Positions 1 to 9,051 of a stretch of DNA of 60,828 nucleotides are shown here, in pieces. This DNA is from Bacteroidales bacterium. GTDB lineage: Bacteria; Bacteroidota; Bacteroidia; Bacteroidales; Bacteroidaceae. The position numbers and the translations under genes are program-made. The stretch covers positions 1 through 60,828 of the forward strand of contig JAAYUD010000010.1 of assembly GCA_012517855.1 (NCBI GenBank), given 5' to 3'. The first letter of the stretch is position 1. The number at the start of each line of letters is the position of its first letter. The notes below the pieces were generated by a model. That model worked only from the letters and a program-made list of their open reading frames with translations. It was not told the origin of the DNA and did no database searches.

Positions 1-1
1 T

Positions 2-127
2 AGAGAGCAATTTGAGCTTTCTTCTTACAAACGCTTGATTGATATCTATAGCTCAACGGCTAAGACCGTTGATGCGTTGATGAAGCTAGAGTTGCCGAGT
101 GGTGTAGAGGTAGAAATTAAAGTTTAG
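2..127 (+). CDS. rpsJ: 30S ribosomal protein S10, 3' end only
   Basis: The first 41 codons of the window finish a ribosomal protein S10; the start lies outside. The tail reads [20 protein letters not shown] and closes with a VEVEIKV-type C-terminus, typical of bacterial S10. S10 sits in the 30S head and also acts in NusB/NusG-linked antitermination. It stops 20 bp before rplC, as the usual first gene of the S10 operon. The frame is clear; only the partial length limits the call. Confidence 0.93.
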   Translation, partial: REQFELSSYKRLIDIYSSTAKTVDALMKLELPSGVEVEIKV

Positions 128-147
128 TTATATTAAAATTTAGAGAA

Positions 148-765
148 ATGCCAGGATTATTAGGAAAGAAAATCGGAATGACATCCGTATTCAGTGCTGA
201 TGGTAAAAATGTACCATGCACTGTTATCGAAGCAGGTCCTTGCGTCGTTACTCAAATTAAAACAGTCGAAAAAGACGGCTATGCTGCAGTTCAGTTGGGC
301 TTCCAAGACAATAAGGAGAAGCATACAACTAAACCATTGCTTGGTCATTTTAAAAAGGCTGGGGTAACGCCGAAGAGACACTTGGTTGAGTTCAAGAGTT
401 TTGAGAAAGAATTAAACTTGGGTGATTCTATTACTGTAGAAATGTTTGATGGTGTCGATTTTGTAGATGTCGTCGGAACTTCTAAAGGTAAAGGTTTCCA
501 AGGTGTAGTTAAAAGACATGGCTTTGGTGGTGTTGGGCAGGCTACTCATGGTCAGCATAACCGTGCTCGCAAACCGGGTTCTATTGGTGCATGCTCTTAC
601 CCTGCAAAAGTATTCAAAGGAATGCGCATGGGCGGACAGCTTGGTGGTGACAGAATTACTGTCCAAAATTTGAAAGTATTAAAAGTAATCGCGGATCATA
701 ACCTCCTTCTTATCAAAGGTTCTATTCCAGGTTGCAAAGGTTCAATCGTTTTAATTCAGAAATAA
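148..765 (+). CDS. rplC: 50S ribosomal protein L3
   Basis: 205 aa, normal length. Starts [19 protein letters not shown], the bacterial L3 opening, and carries the [18 protein letters not shown] loop (about residues 130-150) that reaches toward the peptidyl-transferase centre and includes the glutamine that is methylated in some bacteria. L3 is an early 23S rRNA-binding assembly protein. Its TAA stop shares one base with the rplD start (TAATG), so the two genes are probably translationally coupled. Confidence 0.98.
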   Translation: MPGLLGKKIGMTSVFSADGKNVPCTVIEAGPCVVTQIKTVEKDGYAAVQLGFQDNKEKHTTKPLLGHFKKAGVTPKRHLVEFKSFEKELNLGDSITVEMFDGVDFVDVVGTSKGKGFQGVVKRHGFGGVGQATHGQHNRARKPGSIGACSYPAKVFKGMRMGGQLGGDRITVQNLKVLKVIADHNLLLIKGSIPGCKGSIVLIQK

Positions 766-1403
766 TGGAAGTTGACGTATTAAATATAAAAGGTGAAAAC
801 ACCGGGAGAAAGGTTACGTTAAACGAATCTATCTTCGGAATTGAGCCTAACGACCACGCTATCTATTTGGATGTTAAGCAATTCATGGCGAATAATCGTC
901 AAGGAACTCATAAATCGAAAGAAAGAAGCGAGATGAGTGGCTCTACCAGAAAGCTTGGCCGTCAGAAAGGTGGTGGCGGTGCCCGTCGTGGTGACATAAA
1001 TTCTCCAGTCTTAGTTGGTGGTGCACGTGTTTTTGGTCCTAAACCCAGAGATTATTCGTTCAAACTAAATAAGAAGGTAAAAGCATTAGCTCGTAAGTCT
1101 GCTTTAAGTTATAAAGCGAAAGATAACGCAATTGTTGTTGTTGAAGATTTCAACTTTGCGGCTCCTAAAACAAAGGATTTCGTTGAAATGATAAATAATC
1201 TTAAAGTTTCTGATCGGAAAATGCTTTTAGTCTTATCCGAATCAAATAAAAATGTATATTTGTCGGCTCGTAACCTTAAGAATGCTTCTGTTCAACAGAT
1301 TTCTGGCATGAATACTTACAGAGTATTAGATGCCAAAGTCCTCGTTTTGACAGAAAGTGCTCTTTCTGCTATCGACAAAAATTTAACGAAAGAGGAGGCT
1401 TAG
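765..1403 (+). CDS. rplD: 50S ribosomal protein L4
   Basis: 212 aa from the ATG that overlaps the rplC stop by one base. An upstream in-frame start (732) would lie inside rplC and add a non-family N-terminus, so 765 is preferred. The glycine/arginine-rich loop [14 protein letters not shown] (about residues 65-80) is the L4 arm lining the peptide exit tunnel. In proteobacteria L4 represses its own operon; whether it does so here cannot be read from the sequence. Confidence 0.97.
   Translation: MEVDVLNIKGENTGRKVTLNESIFGIEPNDHAIYLDVKQFMANNRQGTHKSKERSEMSGSTRKLGRQKGGGGARRGDINSPVLVGGARVFGPKPRDYSFKLNKKVKALARKSALSYKAKDNAIVVVEDFNFAAPKTKDFVEMINNLKVSDRKMLLVLSESNKNVYLSARNLKNASVQQISGMNTYRVLDAKVLVLTESALSAIDKNLTKEEA
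1392..1398 (+). promoter_or_regulatory. Strong Shine-Dalgarno before rplW
   Basis: GAGGAGG lies 8 bases before the rplW ATG, inside the last codons of rplD. Most genes in this window lack such a site, as is usual in Bacteroidetes, so it stands out. Confidence 0.6.
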
Positions 1404-1406
1404 ATA

Positions 1407-1697
1407 ATGGGAATTATTATTAAACCGTTGGTTACGGAGAAGATGACAGCAATAACTGAAAAGAAACATCAATTCGGTTTTGTTGTTAATCCTGACGCCA
1501 ATAAATTAGAAATTAAACGAGAAGTTGAAACACTCTATAATGTGACAGTCCTAAGCGTCAATACGATGCGGTATGCTGGGAAAAGTAAGAGCCGCTATAC
1601 AAAAGCGGGTTTGATAAGTGGAAGAACTAATGCATACAAAAAGGCAATAGTCACATTAAAAGAGGGTGATACTATAGATTTTTATAGCAATATTTAA
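1407..1697 (+). CDS. rplW: 50S ribosomal protein L23
   Basis: 96 aa, normal for L23. Opens with [17 protein letters not shown], the family's rRNA-binding start, and has the [21 protein letters not shown] core. L23 sits at the polypeptide exit and docks trigger factor, SRP and the Sec channel. It lies 3 bp after rplD and 4 bp before rplB. It is one of the few genes here preceded by a full Shine-Dalgarno sequence. Confidence 0.97.
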   Translation: MGIIIKPLVTEKMTAITEKKHQFGFVVNPDANKLEIKREVETLYNVTVLSVNTMRYAGKSKSRYTKAGLISGRTNAYKKAIVTLKEGDTIDFYSNI

Positions 1698-1701
1698 AAA
1701 A

Positions 1702-2526
1702 ATGGCAGTACGTAGTTTTAAGCCCACAACGCCTGGGCAAAGACATAAGATTATTGGTACTTTTGAAGAAATTACTGCTAAGGTACCAGAAAAGTCTCTT
1801 ATCGTTAGTAGGAGGTCCACGGGTGGTCGCAACAATGTCGGTAAAATGACAGTTCGTTACAGAGGTGGCGGTCACAAAAAGGCTTATCGTCTGATTGATT
1901 TTAAGCGGAACAAAGACGGTGTTCCTGCAGTTGTTAAAACCATTGAATACGATCCGAATCGTTCGGCTCGTATTGCTTTGTTGTTTTACGCTGATGGTGA
2001 AAAACGTTATATCATTGCTCCTAATGGATTGCAGGTAGGTGCAAAATTGATGTCTGGCGAAGGTGCAGCACCTGAGATAGGTAATGCTCTTCCTCTTCAG
2101 AATATTCCAGTTGGTACAGTTATTCATAACATTGAGTTGCGTCCCGGTCAGGGAGCTGCTATGGTACGTTCCGCTGGTAATTTTGCTCAATTAACATCTC
2201 GTGAAGGAAGCTATTGTGTTATTAAGTTACCTTCGGGAGAACTTCGTAAAATACTATCAACTTGTAAAGCTACCATTGGTAGTGTAGGCAACTCTGACCA
2301 TGCTCTTGAAAGTTCTGGTAAAGCCGGACGTTCTCGTTGGTTTGGCCGTCGTCCTCATAACCGTGGTGTCGTAATGAACCCTGTTGATCACCCAATGGGT
2401 GGTGGTGAAGGACGTGCCTCTGGTGGACATCCTAGATCACGGACAGGTCTGTATGCTAAGGGTCTTAAAACAAGAGCTCCGAAAAAACAGAGTTGGAAGT
2501 ATATTATTGAGAGAAGTAATAAGTAA
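1702..2526 (+). CDS. rplB: 50S ribosomal protein L2
   Basis: 274 aa, full length. The C-terminal stretch [18 protein letters not shown] contains the conserved histidine linked to peptidyl-transferase activity. The central RNA-binding domain ([20 protein letters not shown]) and the basic C-terminus are intact. L2 is needed for subunit joining. The start is the only suitable ATG, four bases after rplW. Confidence 0.98.
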   Translation: MAVRSFKPTTPGQRHKIIGTFEEITAKVPEKSLIVSRRSTGGRNNVGKMTVRYRGGGHKKAYRLIDFKRNKDGVPAVVKTIEYDPNRSARIALLFYADGEKRYIIAPNGLQVGAKLMSGEGAAPEIGNALPLQNIPVGTVIHNIELRPGQGAAMVRSAGNFAQLTSREGSYCVIKLPSGELRKILSTCKATIGSVGNSDHALESSGKAGRSRWFGRRPHNRGVVMNPVDHPMGGGEGRASGGHPRSRTGLYAKGLKTRAPKKQSWKYIIERSNK

Positions 2527-2546
2527 TTTGATTAATTGAGTAAATT

Positions 2547-2810
2547 ATGAGTCGATCATTAAAAAAAGGTCCATATATTGATGTTAAGCTTGAAAAGAAA
2601 GTACTTGACATGAATGAATCCGGAAAGAAGGTTGTTGTTAAAACATGGGCAAGAGCTTCTATGATTTCTCCGGATTTTGTAGGACATACTATTGCAGTTC
2701 ATAATGGGAATAGATTTATTCCTGTTTACATTACTGAGAACATGGTTGGTCACAAGTTGGGTGAATTTGCTCCGACGCGTACCTTTAGAGGCCATGCAGG
2801 TAATCGATAA
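2547..2810 (+). CDS. rpsS: 30S ribosomal protein S19
   Basis: 87 aa. Begins [19 protein letters not shown] and has the [20 protein letters not shown] block that defines S19. It binds the 16S 3' domain in the 30S head with S13. A 20-bp gap separates it from rplB, and a 38-bp AT-rich gap follows before rplV. Confidence 0.97.
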   Translation: MSRSLKKGPYIDVKLEKKVLDMNESGKKVVVKTWARASMISPDFVGHTIAVHNGNRFIPVYITENMVGHKLGEFAPTRTFRGHAGNR

Positions 2811-2848
2811 GATTAATAATTTATTATGAATAAAAAAGTAATAATATA

Positions 2849-3259
2849 ATGGGAGAAAGAAAAAGAATATCGGCCAACAAGAGGAAAGAAAGCCTTAAGA
2901 CCATGTATTTTGCTAAATTGCGCAATGTCCCGACTTCTCCTCGTAAGATGCGCCTTGTGGCGGATATGGTTCGTGGAATGGAGGTGAATAGAGCTCTTGG
3001 AGTATTAAAGTATTCTTCGAAAGAAGCTGCTCAAAGAGTTGAAAAGCTGTTGCGCTCTGCAATTGCTAACTGGGAAATCAAGAATGAACGGAAGGCAGAA
3101 GATGGAGAATTGTTTGTAACGAAGATTTTTGTTGATTGTGGTTCTACTCTGAAAAGAATGAGACCGGCACCACAGGGAAGGGGATATAGAATTCGCAAAC
3201 GTTCTAATCATGTGACTTTATTTGTTGATTCTAAAAGTAATAACGAAGAACAAAATTAG
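2849..3259 (+). CDS. rplV: 50S ribosomal protein L22
   Basis: 136 aa. The core begins at about residue 24 ([20 protein letters not shown]). A basic N-terminal extension ([18 protein letters not shown]) makes it longer than the roughly 110-aa E. coli protein, as in other Bacteroides. The beta-hairpin [19 protein letters not shown] lines the exit tunnel where macrolides act; no deletion is seen there. It lies five bases before rpsC. Confidence 0.97.
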   Translation: MGERKRISANKRKESLKTMYFAKLRNVPTSPRKMRLVADMVRGMEVNRALGVLKYSSKEAAQRVEKLLRSAIANWEIKNERKAEDGELFVTKIFVDCGSTLKRMRPAPQGRGYRIRKRSNHVTLFVDSKSNNEEQN

Positions 3260-3264
3260 AGTAG

Positions 3265-3993
3265 ATGGGACAGAAAGTTAATCCAATAAGCAACCGTTTA
3301 GGAATTATCAGAGGTTGGGATTCCAATTGGTATGGCGGAAGAAAATATGGTGATTCTTTGCTAGAAGACAGCAAAATTCGTAAATATTTGAATGCGCGTC
3401 TTGCTAAAGCAAGTGTTTCAAGAATTGTTATCGAGCGTACTCTTAAGTTGGTTACAATCACTATTTGTACAGCTCGTCCCGGTCTTATTATCGGTAAGGG
3501 TGGTAAAGATGTTGACAAGCTTAAAGAAGAGTTGAAATCTGTTACCGATAAAGATATTCAAATAAATATTTTTGAAGTCAAAAGACCGGAACTTGACGCT
3601 ACATACGTTGGCAATAATATAGCCCGCCAGGTAGAAGGTAAAATTGCTTACCGTCGTGCCATAAAGATGGCTATTGCCAACACTATGCGTATGGGCGCTG
3701 AAGGTATCAAGGTTCAGATTTCAGGACGTTTGAATGGAGCTGAAATGGCTCGTTCTGAAATGTATAAGGAAGGTAGAACTCCTTTGCATACTTTCAGAGC
3801 AGATATAGACTATTGTTCAACGGAGGCGTTGACAAAAGTAGGTTTGCTCGGTGTTAAAGTATGGATTTGTAGAGGTGAAGTTTATGGGAAGCGTGAGTTG
3901 GCTCCTAACTTTACTCAATCTAAAGAGAATTCGCGTGGAAACAACGGTGGAAACGGTGGAAGAAACTTTAAAAGGAAGAAAAATAATCGGTAA
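3265..3993 (+). CDS. rpsC: 30S ribosomal protein S3
   Basis: 242 aa. Starts [20 protein letters not shown]. It has a KH domain with the [18 protein letters not shown] signature (about residues 73-90) and the [20 protein letters not shown] block in the C-terminal domain. S3 helps form the mRNA entry gate. The tail is glycine/asparagine/lysine-rich ([18 protein letters not shown]), which looks disordered and is common in this phylum. Confidence 0.97.
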   Translation: MGQKVNPISNRLGIIRGWDSNWYGGRKYGDSLLEDSKIRKYLNARLAKASVSRIVIERTLKLVTITICTARPGLIIGKGGKDVDKLKEELKSVTDKDIQINIFEVKRPELDATYVGNNIARQVEGKIAYRRAIKMAIANTMRMGAEGIKVQISGRLNGAEMARSEMYKEGRTPLHTFRADIDYCSTEALTKVGLLGVKVWICRGEVYGKRELAPNFTQSKENSRGNNGGNGGRNFKRKKNNR

Positions 3994-4015
3994 TCGAATT
4001 TGATTTTTAGGAATT

Positions 4016-4456
4016 ATGTTACAACCAAAAAAGACTAAATTCAGAAGACAACAGAAAGGCCGTCAGAATAATAAGGGCTTTGCCCATAGAGGTGATCAAC
4101 TAGCCTTTGGTTCCTTTGGTATCAAAGCGATGGGGGCAAAGTGGATCACTGGTCGCCAAATAGAGGCCGCTCGTGTTGCTGTAACTAGATATATGCAGCG
4201 TGAAGGACAAATCTGGATTCGTATATTCCCTGATAAGGTAATTACACGTAAACCTGCAGATGTTCGTATGGGTAAAGGTAAAGGTAGTCCCGAGGGATTT
4301 GTTGCACCTGTTCTACCTGGTAGGGTTTTAATTGAAGTCGAGGGCGTTTCTTTTGAAATAGCAAAAGAGGCTTTGCGTTTAGCTGCTCAGAAACTTCCTA
4401 TAACAACGAAGTTCGTAGTAAGACGTGATTTTGACGTTCTGAATCGTAAAGCGTAA
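4016..4456 (+). CDS. rplP: 50S ribosomal protein L16
   Basis: 146 aa. Begins [17 protein letters not shown] and carries [20 protein letters not shown], the L16 signature beside the arginine that ycfD-type oxygenases hydroxylate in some bacteria. L16 sits near the A-site tRNA elbow and is essential for late 50S assembly. A 22-bp gap follows rpsC and rpmC starts six bases downstream. Confidence 0.97.
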   Translation: MLQPKKTKFRRQQKGRQNNKGFAHRGDQLAFGSFGIKAMGAKWITGRQIEAARVAVTRYMQREGQIWIRIFPDKVITRKPADVRMGKGKGSPEGFVAPVLPGRVLIEVEGVSFEIAKEALRLAAQKLPITTKFVVRRDFDVLNRKA

Positions 4457-4462
4457 TAGATT

Positions 4463-4660
4463 ATGAAAATAGCAGAAATTAGAGAGTTGTCTACGAAAGA
4501 CTTACTCGAGAAAGTAGATACGGAAATGACAAATTACAATCAGATGGTTTTGAACCACTCGATTTCTCCGTTGGAAAATCCTGCACAAATTAAGCAATTA
4601 CGCAGGTCGATTGCGCGTATGAAAACGGAATTACGCCAAAGAGAACTTAATAATAAATAA
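4463..4660 (+). CDS. rpmC: 50S ribosomal protein L29
   Basis: 65 aa, the usual length. A two-helix protein beginning [19 protein letters not shown], with the family block [20 protein letters not shown] near residues 38-57. It lies next to L23 at the tunnel exit. Standard position between rplP and rpsQ. Confidence 0.95.
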   Translation: MKIAEIRELSTKDLLEKVDTEMTNYNQMVLNHSISPLENPAQIKQLRRSIARMKTELRQRELNNK

Positions 4661-4668
4661 TTATCTCG

Positions 4669-4926
4669 ATGGAAGCAAGAAGATTAAGAAAAGAAAGAAA
4701 TGGGATTGTGATTAGTGATAAGATGGATAAAACTGTCACAGTTGCTACCAAATTTAAGGAGAAACATCCCATTTATGGTAAATTTGTCAGCAAGACAAAG
4801 AAATACCATGTGCATGACGAGAATAATGAATGCAATGTTGGTGATACTGTTCACATTATGGAAACTCGTCCTTTGAGCAAAACAAAGAGATGGAGATTGG
4901 TTAACATTATTGAAAAAGCTAAGTAA
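4669..4926 (+). CDS. rpsQ: 30S ribosomal protein S17
   Basis: 85 aa OB-fold protein. [20 protein letters not shown] and the [19 protein letters not shown] block match S17, which binds the 16S 5' domain. It starts eight bases after rpmC and ends two bases before rplN. Confidence 0.96.
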   Translation: MEARRLRKERNGIVISDKMDKTVTVATKFKEKHPIYGKFVSKTKKYHVHDENNECNVGDTVHIMETRPLSKTKRWRLVNIIEKAK

Positions 4927-4928
4927 TT

Positions 4929-5294
4929 ATGATACAAGTAGAATCAAGATTAACCGTTTGTGACAATAGTGGAGCTAAAGAAGCTTTGTGTATCCGCGTT
5001 TTAGGTGGAACAGGGCGTCGTTATGCTTCTGTAGGTGATATCATTGTTGTATCTATCAAGAGTGTTATCCCTTCTAGTGATATTAAAAAAGGTGCAGTAT
5101 CAAAGGCCTTGATCGTACGTACTAAAAAAGAGATTCGTCGTGCTGACGGTTCTTATATTAGATTTGATGATAATGCTTGTGTATTGTTAAACAATGCCAG
5201 CGAGATTAGAGGAAGTCGTATCTTCGGTCCTGTTGCACGTGAATTGCGTGCTACCAATATGAAAGTTGTTTCACTTGCACCTGAAGTACTTTAA
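4929..5294 (+). CDS. rplN: 50S ribosomal protein L14
   Basis: 121 aa, full length. Begins [20 protein letters not shown] and ends with [22 protein letters not shown], both L14 hallmarks. L14 takes part in the inter-subunit bridge with 16S rRNA and pairs with L19. It starts two bases after the rpsQ stop. Confidence 0.97.
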   Translation: MIQVESRLTVCDNSGAKEALCIRVLGGTGRRYASVGDIIVVSIKSVIPSSDIKKGAVSKALIVRTKKEIRRADGSYIRFDDNACVLLNNASEIRGSRIFGPVARELRATNMKVVSLAPEVL

Positions 5295-5314
5295 TTTTGT
5301 AATAAATTTAAGTG

Positions 5315-5638
5315 ATGAGTAGTAAGTTACATATAAAGAAAGGCGATACAGTGTACGTAAACGCCGGTGAAGATAAGGGGCATACTGGACGTGTATTGCA
5401 GGTTCTTGTTCAAGAACGTCGTGCTATTGTTGAAGGTGTCAACATGGTTTCGAAAAGCACTAAGCCAAATGCAAAAAATCCTCAAGGTGGGATTATTAAA
5501 AAGGAGGCTTCCATTCATATTTCTAATTTGAATCTTGTGGATCCTAAAAGTGGTAAACCTACAAGAATTGGAAGAAGAAAAAGCTCTGAAGGAGCTACAG
5601 TTCGCTATTCTAAAAAATCAGGAGAGGAGATCAAATAA
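5315..5638 (+). CDS. rplX: 50S ribosomal protein L24
   Basis: 107 aa from ATG 5315 ([20 protein letters not shown]). A GTG codon directly before it at 5312 is a possible alternative start, but ATG is simpler. The KOW motif ([21 protein letters not shown]) and [16 protein letters not shown] block identify it. L24 starts 50S assembly. Its TAA stop overlaps the rplE ATG by one base. Confidence 0.96.
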   Translation: MSSKLHIKKGDTVYVNAGEDKGHTGRVLQVLVQERRAIVEGVNMVSKSTKPNAKNPQGGIIKKEASIHISNLNLVDPKSGKPTRIGRRKSSEGATVRYSKKSGEEIK

Positions 5639-6195
5639 TGGCTAATACTGCAAGTCTAAAACAAGAATATAATGAGCGTATTGCTCCGGCGTTGAAGTCA
5701 AAGTTTCAATATACTTCTACCATGCAGATACCTTGCTTAAAAAAGATTGTTATTAATCAAGGTCTTGGTGATGCAACGGGTGATAAGAAGATTATTGAAG
5801 TAGCAATTAATGAAATAAGTGCTATTACAGGCCAAAAGGCTGTTGCGACAGTTTCGCGCAAGGATATCGCAAACTTTAAGTTGCGTAAGAAAATGCCTAT
5901 TGGTGTAATGGTTACTTTGCGCCGTGATAGAATGTATGAGTTCCTCGAAAAATTGATACGCGTAGCGTTGCCACGTGTTCGTGACTTTAGGGGTATTGAA
6001 AGTAAACTTGACGGTCGTGGAAACTACACTCTTGGTATTCAAGAGCAGATAATTTTCCCCGAAATCAATATTGATAGTGTGACTAAAGTTGCAGGTATGA
6101 ATATTACTTTTGTAACATCTGCTAAAACAGATGAAGAGGGTTATGAATTACTGAAAGAATTTGGTCTTCCTTTTAAAAACGCTAAAAAGAATTGA
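5638..6195 (+). CDS. rplE: 50S ribosomal protein L5
   Basis: 185 aa. Contains [19 protein letters not shown] and the [20 protein letters not shown] block, and binds 5S rRNA in the central protuberance. It starts with the TAATG overlap of rplX and has a purine-rich GGAGAGGAG stretch about 10 bases ahead, so it is probably coupled to rplX. Confidence 0.97.
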   Translation: MANTASLKQEYNERIAPALKSKFQYTSTMQIPCLKKIVINQGLGDATGDKKIIEVAINEISAITGQKAVATVSRKDIANFKLRKKMPIGVMVTLRRDRMYEFLEKLIRVALPRVRDFRGIESKLDGRGNYTLGIQEQIIFPEINIDSVTKVAGMNITFVTSAKTDEEGYELLKEFGLPFKNAKKN

Positions 6196-6199
6196 TGTT

Positions 6200-6469
6200 A
6201 TGGCAAAAGAATCAATGAAAGCCCGCGAAGTTAAGCGTGCCAAGTTAGTAGCCAAATATGCTGCAAAAAGAGCAGAACTGAAGAAAAAAGGAGATTATGA
6301 AGGTTTACAAGCTATACCTCGTAATGCTTCTCCTGTTCGTTTGCATAATCGTTGCAAGTTGACAGGACGTCCAAAGGGCTATATCCGCCAATTTGGAATT
6401 TCTCGTATACAGTTCAGAGAAATGGCTTCTAATGGTTTAATTCCAGGTGTTAAGAAGGCAAGTTGGTAG
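6200..6469 (+). CDS. rpsN: 30S ribosomal protein S14 (long, zinc-free type)
   Basis: 89 aa from ATG 6200 ([20 protein letters not shown]). A longer in-frame start at 6161 would overlap rplE by about 35 bases and add an unrelated leader, so it is rejected. There are no paired CxxC motifs, so this is the long zinc-independent form. The C-terminus [20 protein letters not shown] is typical. Confidence 0.96.
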   Translation: MAKESMKAREVKRAKLVAKYAAKRAELKKKGDYEGLQAIPRNASPVRLHNRCKLTGRPKGYIRQFGISRIQFREMASNGLIPGVKKASW

Positions 6470-6489
6470 AAGAATTTTTCTAAATATTG

Positions 6490-6504
6490 TCAGGATAGTC
6501 CTGA
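6490..6504 (+). other. Small hairpin between rpsN and rpsH
   Basis: TCAGGA-TAG-TCCTGA, a 6-bp perfect stem in the 54-bp gap, followed by AT-rich DNA but no T-run. It could be a processing or weak attenuation signal. Function is inferred only from position. Confidence 0.35.
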
Positions 6505-6523
6505 TTAATTTAAAATTTTATAT

Positions 6524-6919
6524 ATGACAGATCCAATAGCAGATTATTTAACGAGGCTTCGGAACGCAATTCAGGCTAAGCACAGAGTTGTGGAAATCCC
6601 AGCTTCGAATTTGAAAAAAGAGATTACAAAGATCCTTTTTGAAAAAGGCTACATTCTTAATTATAAGTTTGTGGAAGATGGACCTCAAGGTTCTATTAAA
6701 GTAGCTTTGAAGTATGACCCTATTAATAAGGTTAATGCTATTAAGAAGTTGCTACGTGTATCTTCTCCGGGTTTACGTAAGTATACCGGATATAAAGATA
6801 TGCCTCGTGTTATCAACGGCTTAGGTATAGCTATTATTTCTACATCTAAAGGCGTTATGACAAATAAAGAGGCTGCTGATTTGAAAATTGGTGGTGAGGT
6901 TCTTTGTTATGTTTATTAA
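6524..6919 (+). CDS. rpsH: 30S ribosomal protein S8
   Basis: 131 aa. Starts MTDPIADYLTRLRNAIQAKH and ends GVMTNKEAADLKIGGEVLCYVY, the S8 C-terminal RNA-binding block. S8 binds the central domain of 16S rRNA; in E. coli it also represses the spc operon, which is not visible here. Confidence 0.97.
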   Translation: MTDPIADYLTRLRNAIQAKHRVVEIPASNLKKEITKILFEKGYILNYKFVEDGPQGSIKVALKYDPINKVNAIKKLLRVSSPGLRKYTGYKDMPRVINGLGIAIISTSKGVMTNKEAADLKIGGEVLCYVY

Positions 6920-6920
6920 T

Positions 6921-6926
6921 AGGAGG
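6921..6926 (+). promoter_or_regulatory. Strong Shine-Dalgarno before rplF
   Basis: AGGAGG, eight bases before the rplF ATG, in the 15-bp gap after rpsH. Unusual against the weak sites of the neighbours. Confidence 0.6.
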
Positions 6927-6934
6927 AGTTAGAA

Positions 6935-7492
6935 ATGTCAAGAATAGGAAAATTACCCATCGATATACCTGCTGGTATTACTGTAGACATTAAAAACGAT
7001 GTAGTTACAGTAAAGGGACCAAAAGGTGAATTAAGTCAGTTTGTTGACCCTTCTATTGAGGTTAAAAATGAAAATGGACAACTCTCTTTCATTTGTCCTG
7101 ATAATGTGAGCAAACAAGTTCACGCATTTCACGGACTTTATCGTGCGTTAGTTCACAATATGGTTGTCGGTGTTTCTGAAGGTTTTAAGAAAGAACTGGA
7201 ATTAGTCGGTGTCGGCTATCGTGCATCTAATCAGGGGAATATTATAGAGTTAGCTTTGGGCTATACTCACCCGATATTTATTCAATTGCCTCCTGAGGTT
7301 AAAGTTGAGACAGTATCGGAAAGAAATAAGAACCCTCTTATAAAGTTGGAGTCTTGCGATAAGCAATTGCTTGGTCAGATTTGTGCAAAATTGCGTTCTT
7401 TCCGTATGCCTGAACCGTATAAGGGTAAAGGTATGAAATTTGTTGGCGAAGAAATTCGTAGAAAGTCTGGTAAGACAGCTGCGGCTAAATAG
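6935..7492 (+). CDS. rplF: 50S ribosomal protein L6
   Basis: 185 aa with the two L6 repeats: MSRIGKLPIDIPAGITVDI at the start and the PEPYKGKGMKFVGEEIRRKSGK signature near residues 158-180. L6 sits by the factor-binding site and the sarcin-ricin loop. It has a clear AGGAGG ribosome binding site. Confidence 0.97.
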   Translation: MSRIGKLPIDIPAGITVDIKNDVVTVKGPKGELSQFVDPSIEVKNENGQLSFICPDNVSKQVHAFHGLYRALVHNMVVGVSEGFKKELELVGVGYRASNQGNIIELALGYTHPIFIQLPPEVKVETVSERNKNPLIKLESCDKQLLGQICAKLRSFRMPEPYKGKGMKFVGEEIRRKSGKTAAAK

Positions 7493-7514
7493 TTTACGTT
7501 AAATTGTAATTGTT

Positions 7515-7859
7515 ATGACAACAAAAGTAGAAAGACGAATAAAAATTAAATATAGAGTACGCAACAAGATTTCGGGTACTACCGAACGTCCGCGTATGAG
7601 CGTTTTCAGAAGCAATAAGCAGATCTACGTTCAGATCATTGATGATACGCAGGGTAAAACTCTTGCTTCTGCCTCTTCATTGGCTATTACAGAAAAGATG
7701 CCTAAGGCTGAACAAGCTGCAAAGGTGGGTGAATTAATTGCTCAAAAGGCCAAAGAAGCAGGTGTTTCTAGTGTAATATTTGACCGTAATGGTTATTTGT
7801 ATCATGGAAGGGTTAAACAAGTGGCTGATGCTGCTCGTAATGGCGGACTTAAATTTTAA
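7515..7859 (+). CDS. rplR: 50S ribosomal protein L18
   Basis: 114 aa. N-terminal basic stretch ([21 protein letters not shown]), then [20 protein letters not shown] and [21 protein letters not shown]18 binds 5S rRNA with L5. It lies five bases before rpsE. Confidence 0.97.
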   Translation: MTTKVERRIKIKYRVRNKISGTTERPRMSVFRSNKQIYVQIIDDTQGKTLASASSLAITEKMPKAEQAAKVGELIAQKAKEAGVSSVIFDRNGYLYHGRVKQVADAARNGGLKF

Positions 7860-7864
7860 TCATT

Positions 7865-8380
7865 ATGGCTGAATTAAATCGAGTAAAAGTTTCGAACGAC
7901 ATAGAGTTAACTGATAGATTGGTTGCTATTAATCGTGTTACTAAAGTAACGAAAGGTGGTAGAACTTTCAGTTTCGCTGCTATTGTAGTCGTTGGTAATG
8001 GAGATGGTGTCATTGGATATGGTTTAGGAAAGGCTGGTGAAGTAACCGATGCTATTGCAAAGGGTGTAGAATCTGCTAAGAAAAACCTTATTCGTGTACC
8101 TGTCGTTAAAGGCACGGTGCCTCATGAACAAGTTGCAAAATTTGGCGGTGCTGAGGTTTTCATTAAACCTGCATCTCAAGGTACAGGAGTCGTTGCTGGT
8201 GGTGCTATGCGTGCTGTTTTGGAGAGCGTAGGTATAACTGATGTATTGGCTAAATCGAAAGGCTCATCAAATCCTCATAATTTGGTAAAGGCAACTATTG
8301 TTGCGTTGGGCAGTATGCGCGATGCTAGAATTGTTGCTCAGAATAGAGGCATTAGTATGGAAAAAGTATTTAGAGGATAG
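7865..8380 (+). CDS. rpsE: 30S ribosomal protein S5
   Basis: 171 aa. The double-stranded RNA-binding-like domain includes [20 protein letters not shown] and [17 protein letters not shown]; the C-terminal half includes [21 protein letters not shown]5 shapes decoding fidelity and the mRNA entry site. No residue change suggestive of spectinomycin resistance was noted, though this was judged by eye. Confidence 0.97.
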   Translation: MAELNRVKVSNDIELTDRLVAINRVTKVTKGGRTFSFAAIVVVGNGDGVIGYGLGKAGEVTDAIAKGVESAKKNLIRVPVVKGTVPHEQVAKFGGAEVFIKPASQGTGVVAGGAMRAVLESVGITDVLAKSKGSSNPHNLVKATIVALGSMRDARIVAQNRGISMEKVFRG

Positions 8381-8384
8381 GAGG
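8379..8384 (+). promoter_or_regulatory. Strong Shine-Dalgarno before rpmD
   Basis: AGGAGG spanning the rpsE stop codon, nine bases before the rpmD ATG at 8394. It supports that start over longer in-frame options. Confidence 0.6.
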
Positions 8385-8393
8385 AACAATAAT

Positions 8394-8570
8394 ATGGCAA
8401 TTATTAAGATTAAACAGACAAAAAGTAGAATTGGGGCTCCTAAAGATCAGAAACGTACTTTAGATACATTAGGCTTGCGTAAAATTAATCATGTAGTTGA
8501 ACGTGAAGATACGCCTTCTGTTCTTGGAATGGTAGAAAAAGTGAAGCACTTGGTTACCATTATTAAGTAA
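8394..8570 (+). CDS. rpmD: 50S ribosomal protein L30
   Basis: 58 aa from ATG 8394 (MAIIKIKQTKSRIGAPKDQK). The frame is open upstream to 8298 within rpsE, but the L30 fold begins at MAIIKI and the ribosome binding site fixes the start. Contains TLDTLGLRKINHVVEREDTP, the family signature. It is absent from some bacteria but retained here. Confidence 0.95.
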   Translation: MAIIKIKQTKSRIGAPKDQKRTLDTLGLRKINHVVEREDTPSVLGMVEKVKHLVTIIK

Positions 8571-8600
8571 TAAGTTGTTGAATATTAAATTATTTTCGAT

Positions 8601-9047
8601 ATGGATTTAAGTAATTTAAAACCTGCTGCAGGTTCTACTAAAATAAGAAAAAGAATTGGCCGTGGTGCGGGTTCTGGCTTGGGTGGAACTTCAACAAGAG
8701 GTAGTAACGGCGCTAAATCAAGATCCGGTTATCATAAAAAAATCGGTTTTGAAGGTGGTCAGATGCCATTGCAGCGTCGTCTGCCTAAATTCGGTTTCAA
8801 GAATATTAATCGTGTTGAATATAAAGCCATCAATTTGACTGTTATTCAAAAAATGGTTGAAAAGTCTCAAGCTGAGAAAATCGGTTTAGCTGATTTTATA
8901 GCTTTTGGCGCGATGTCTAAAGGTGATTTGGTGAAAATTCTTGGAAATGGCAAACTGACAACAAAAGTAACTGTAGAAGCTAATGCATTCTCTAAGGGTG
9001 CTCAGGCTGCTATTGAAGCCGCAGGCGGTTCTGCAATAAAACTCTAA
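8601..9047 (+). CDS. rplO: 50S ribosomal protein L15
   Basis: 148 aa. The glycine/arginine-rich N-terminal tail (KIRKRIGRGAGSGLGGTSTR) penetrates the 23S core, followed by GFEGGQMPLQRRLPKFGFKN, the L15 signature. The C-terminal domain ends with AAIEAAGGSAIKL. It sits four bases before secY, the standard spc-operon order. Confidence 0.97.
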   Translation: MDLSNLKPAAGSTKIRKRIGRGAGSGLGGTSTRGSNGAKSRSGYHKKIGFEGGQMPLQRRLPKFGFKNINRVEYKAINLTVIQKMVEKSQAEKIGLADFIAFGAMSKGDLVKILGNGKLTTKVTVEANAFSKGAQAAIEAAGGSAIKL

Positions 9048-9051
9048 TACA

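Noticed and set aside
732-764. Longer N-terminus for rplD
   Set aside because: It would overlap rplC by more than 30 bases and add residues absent from L4 proteins.
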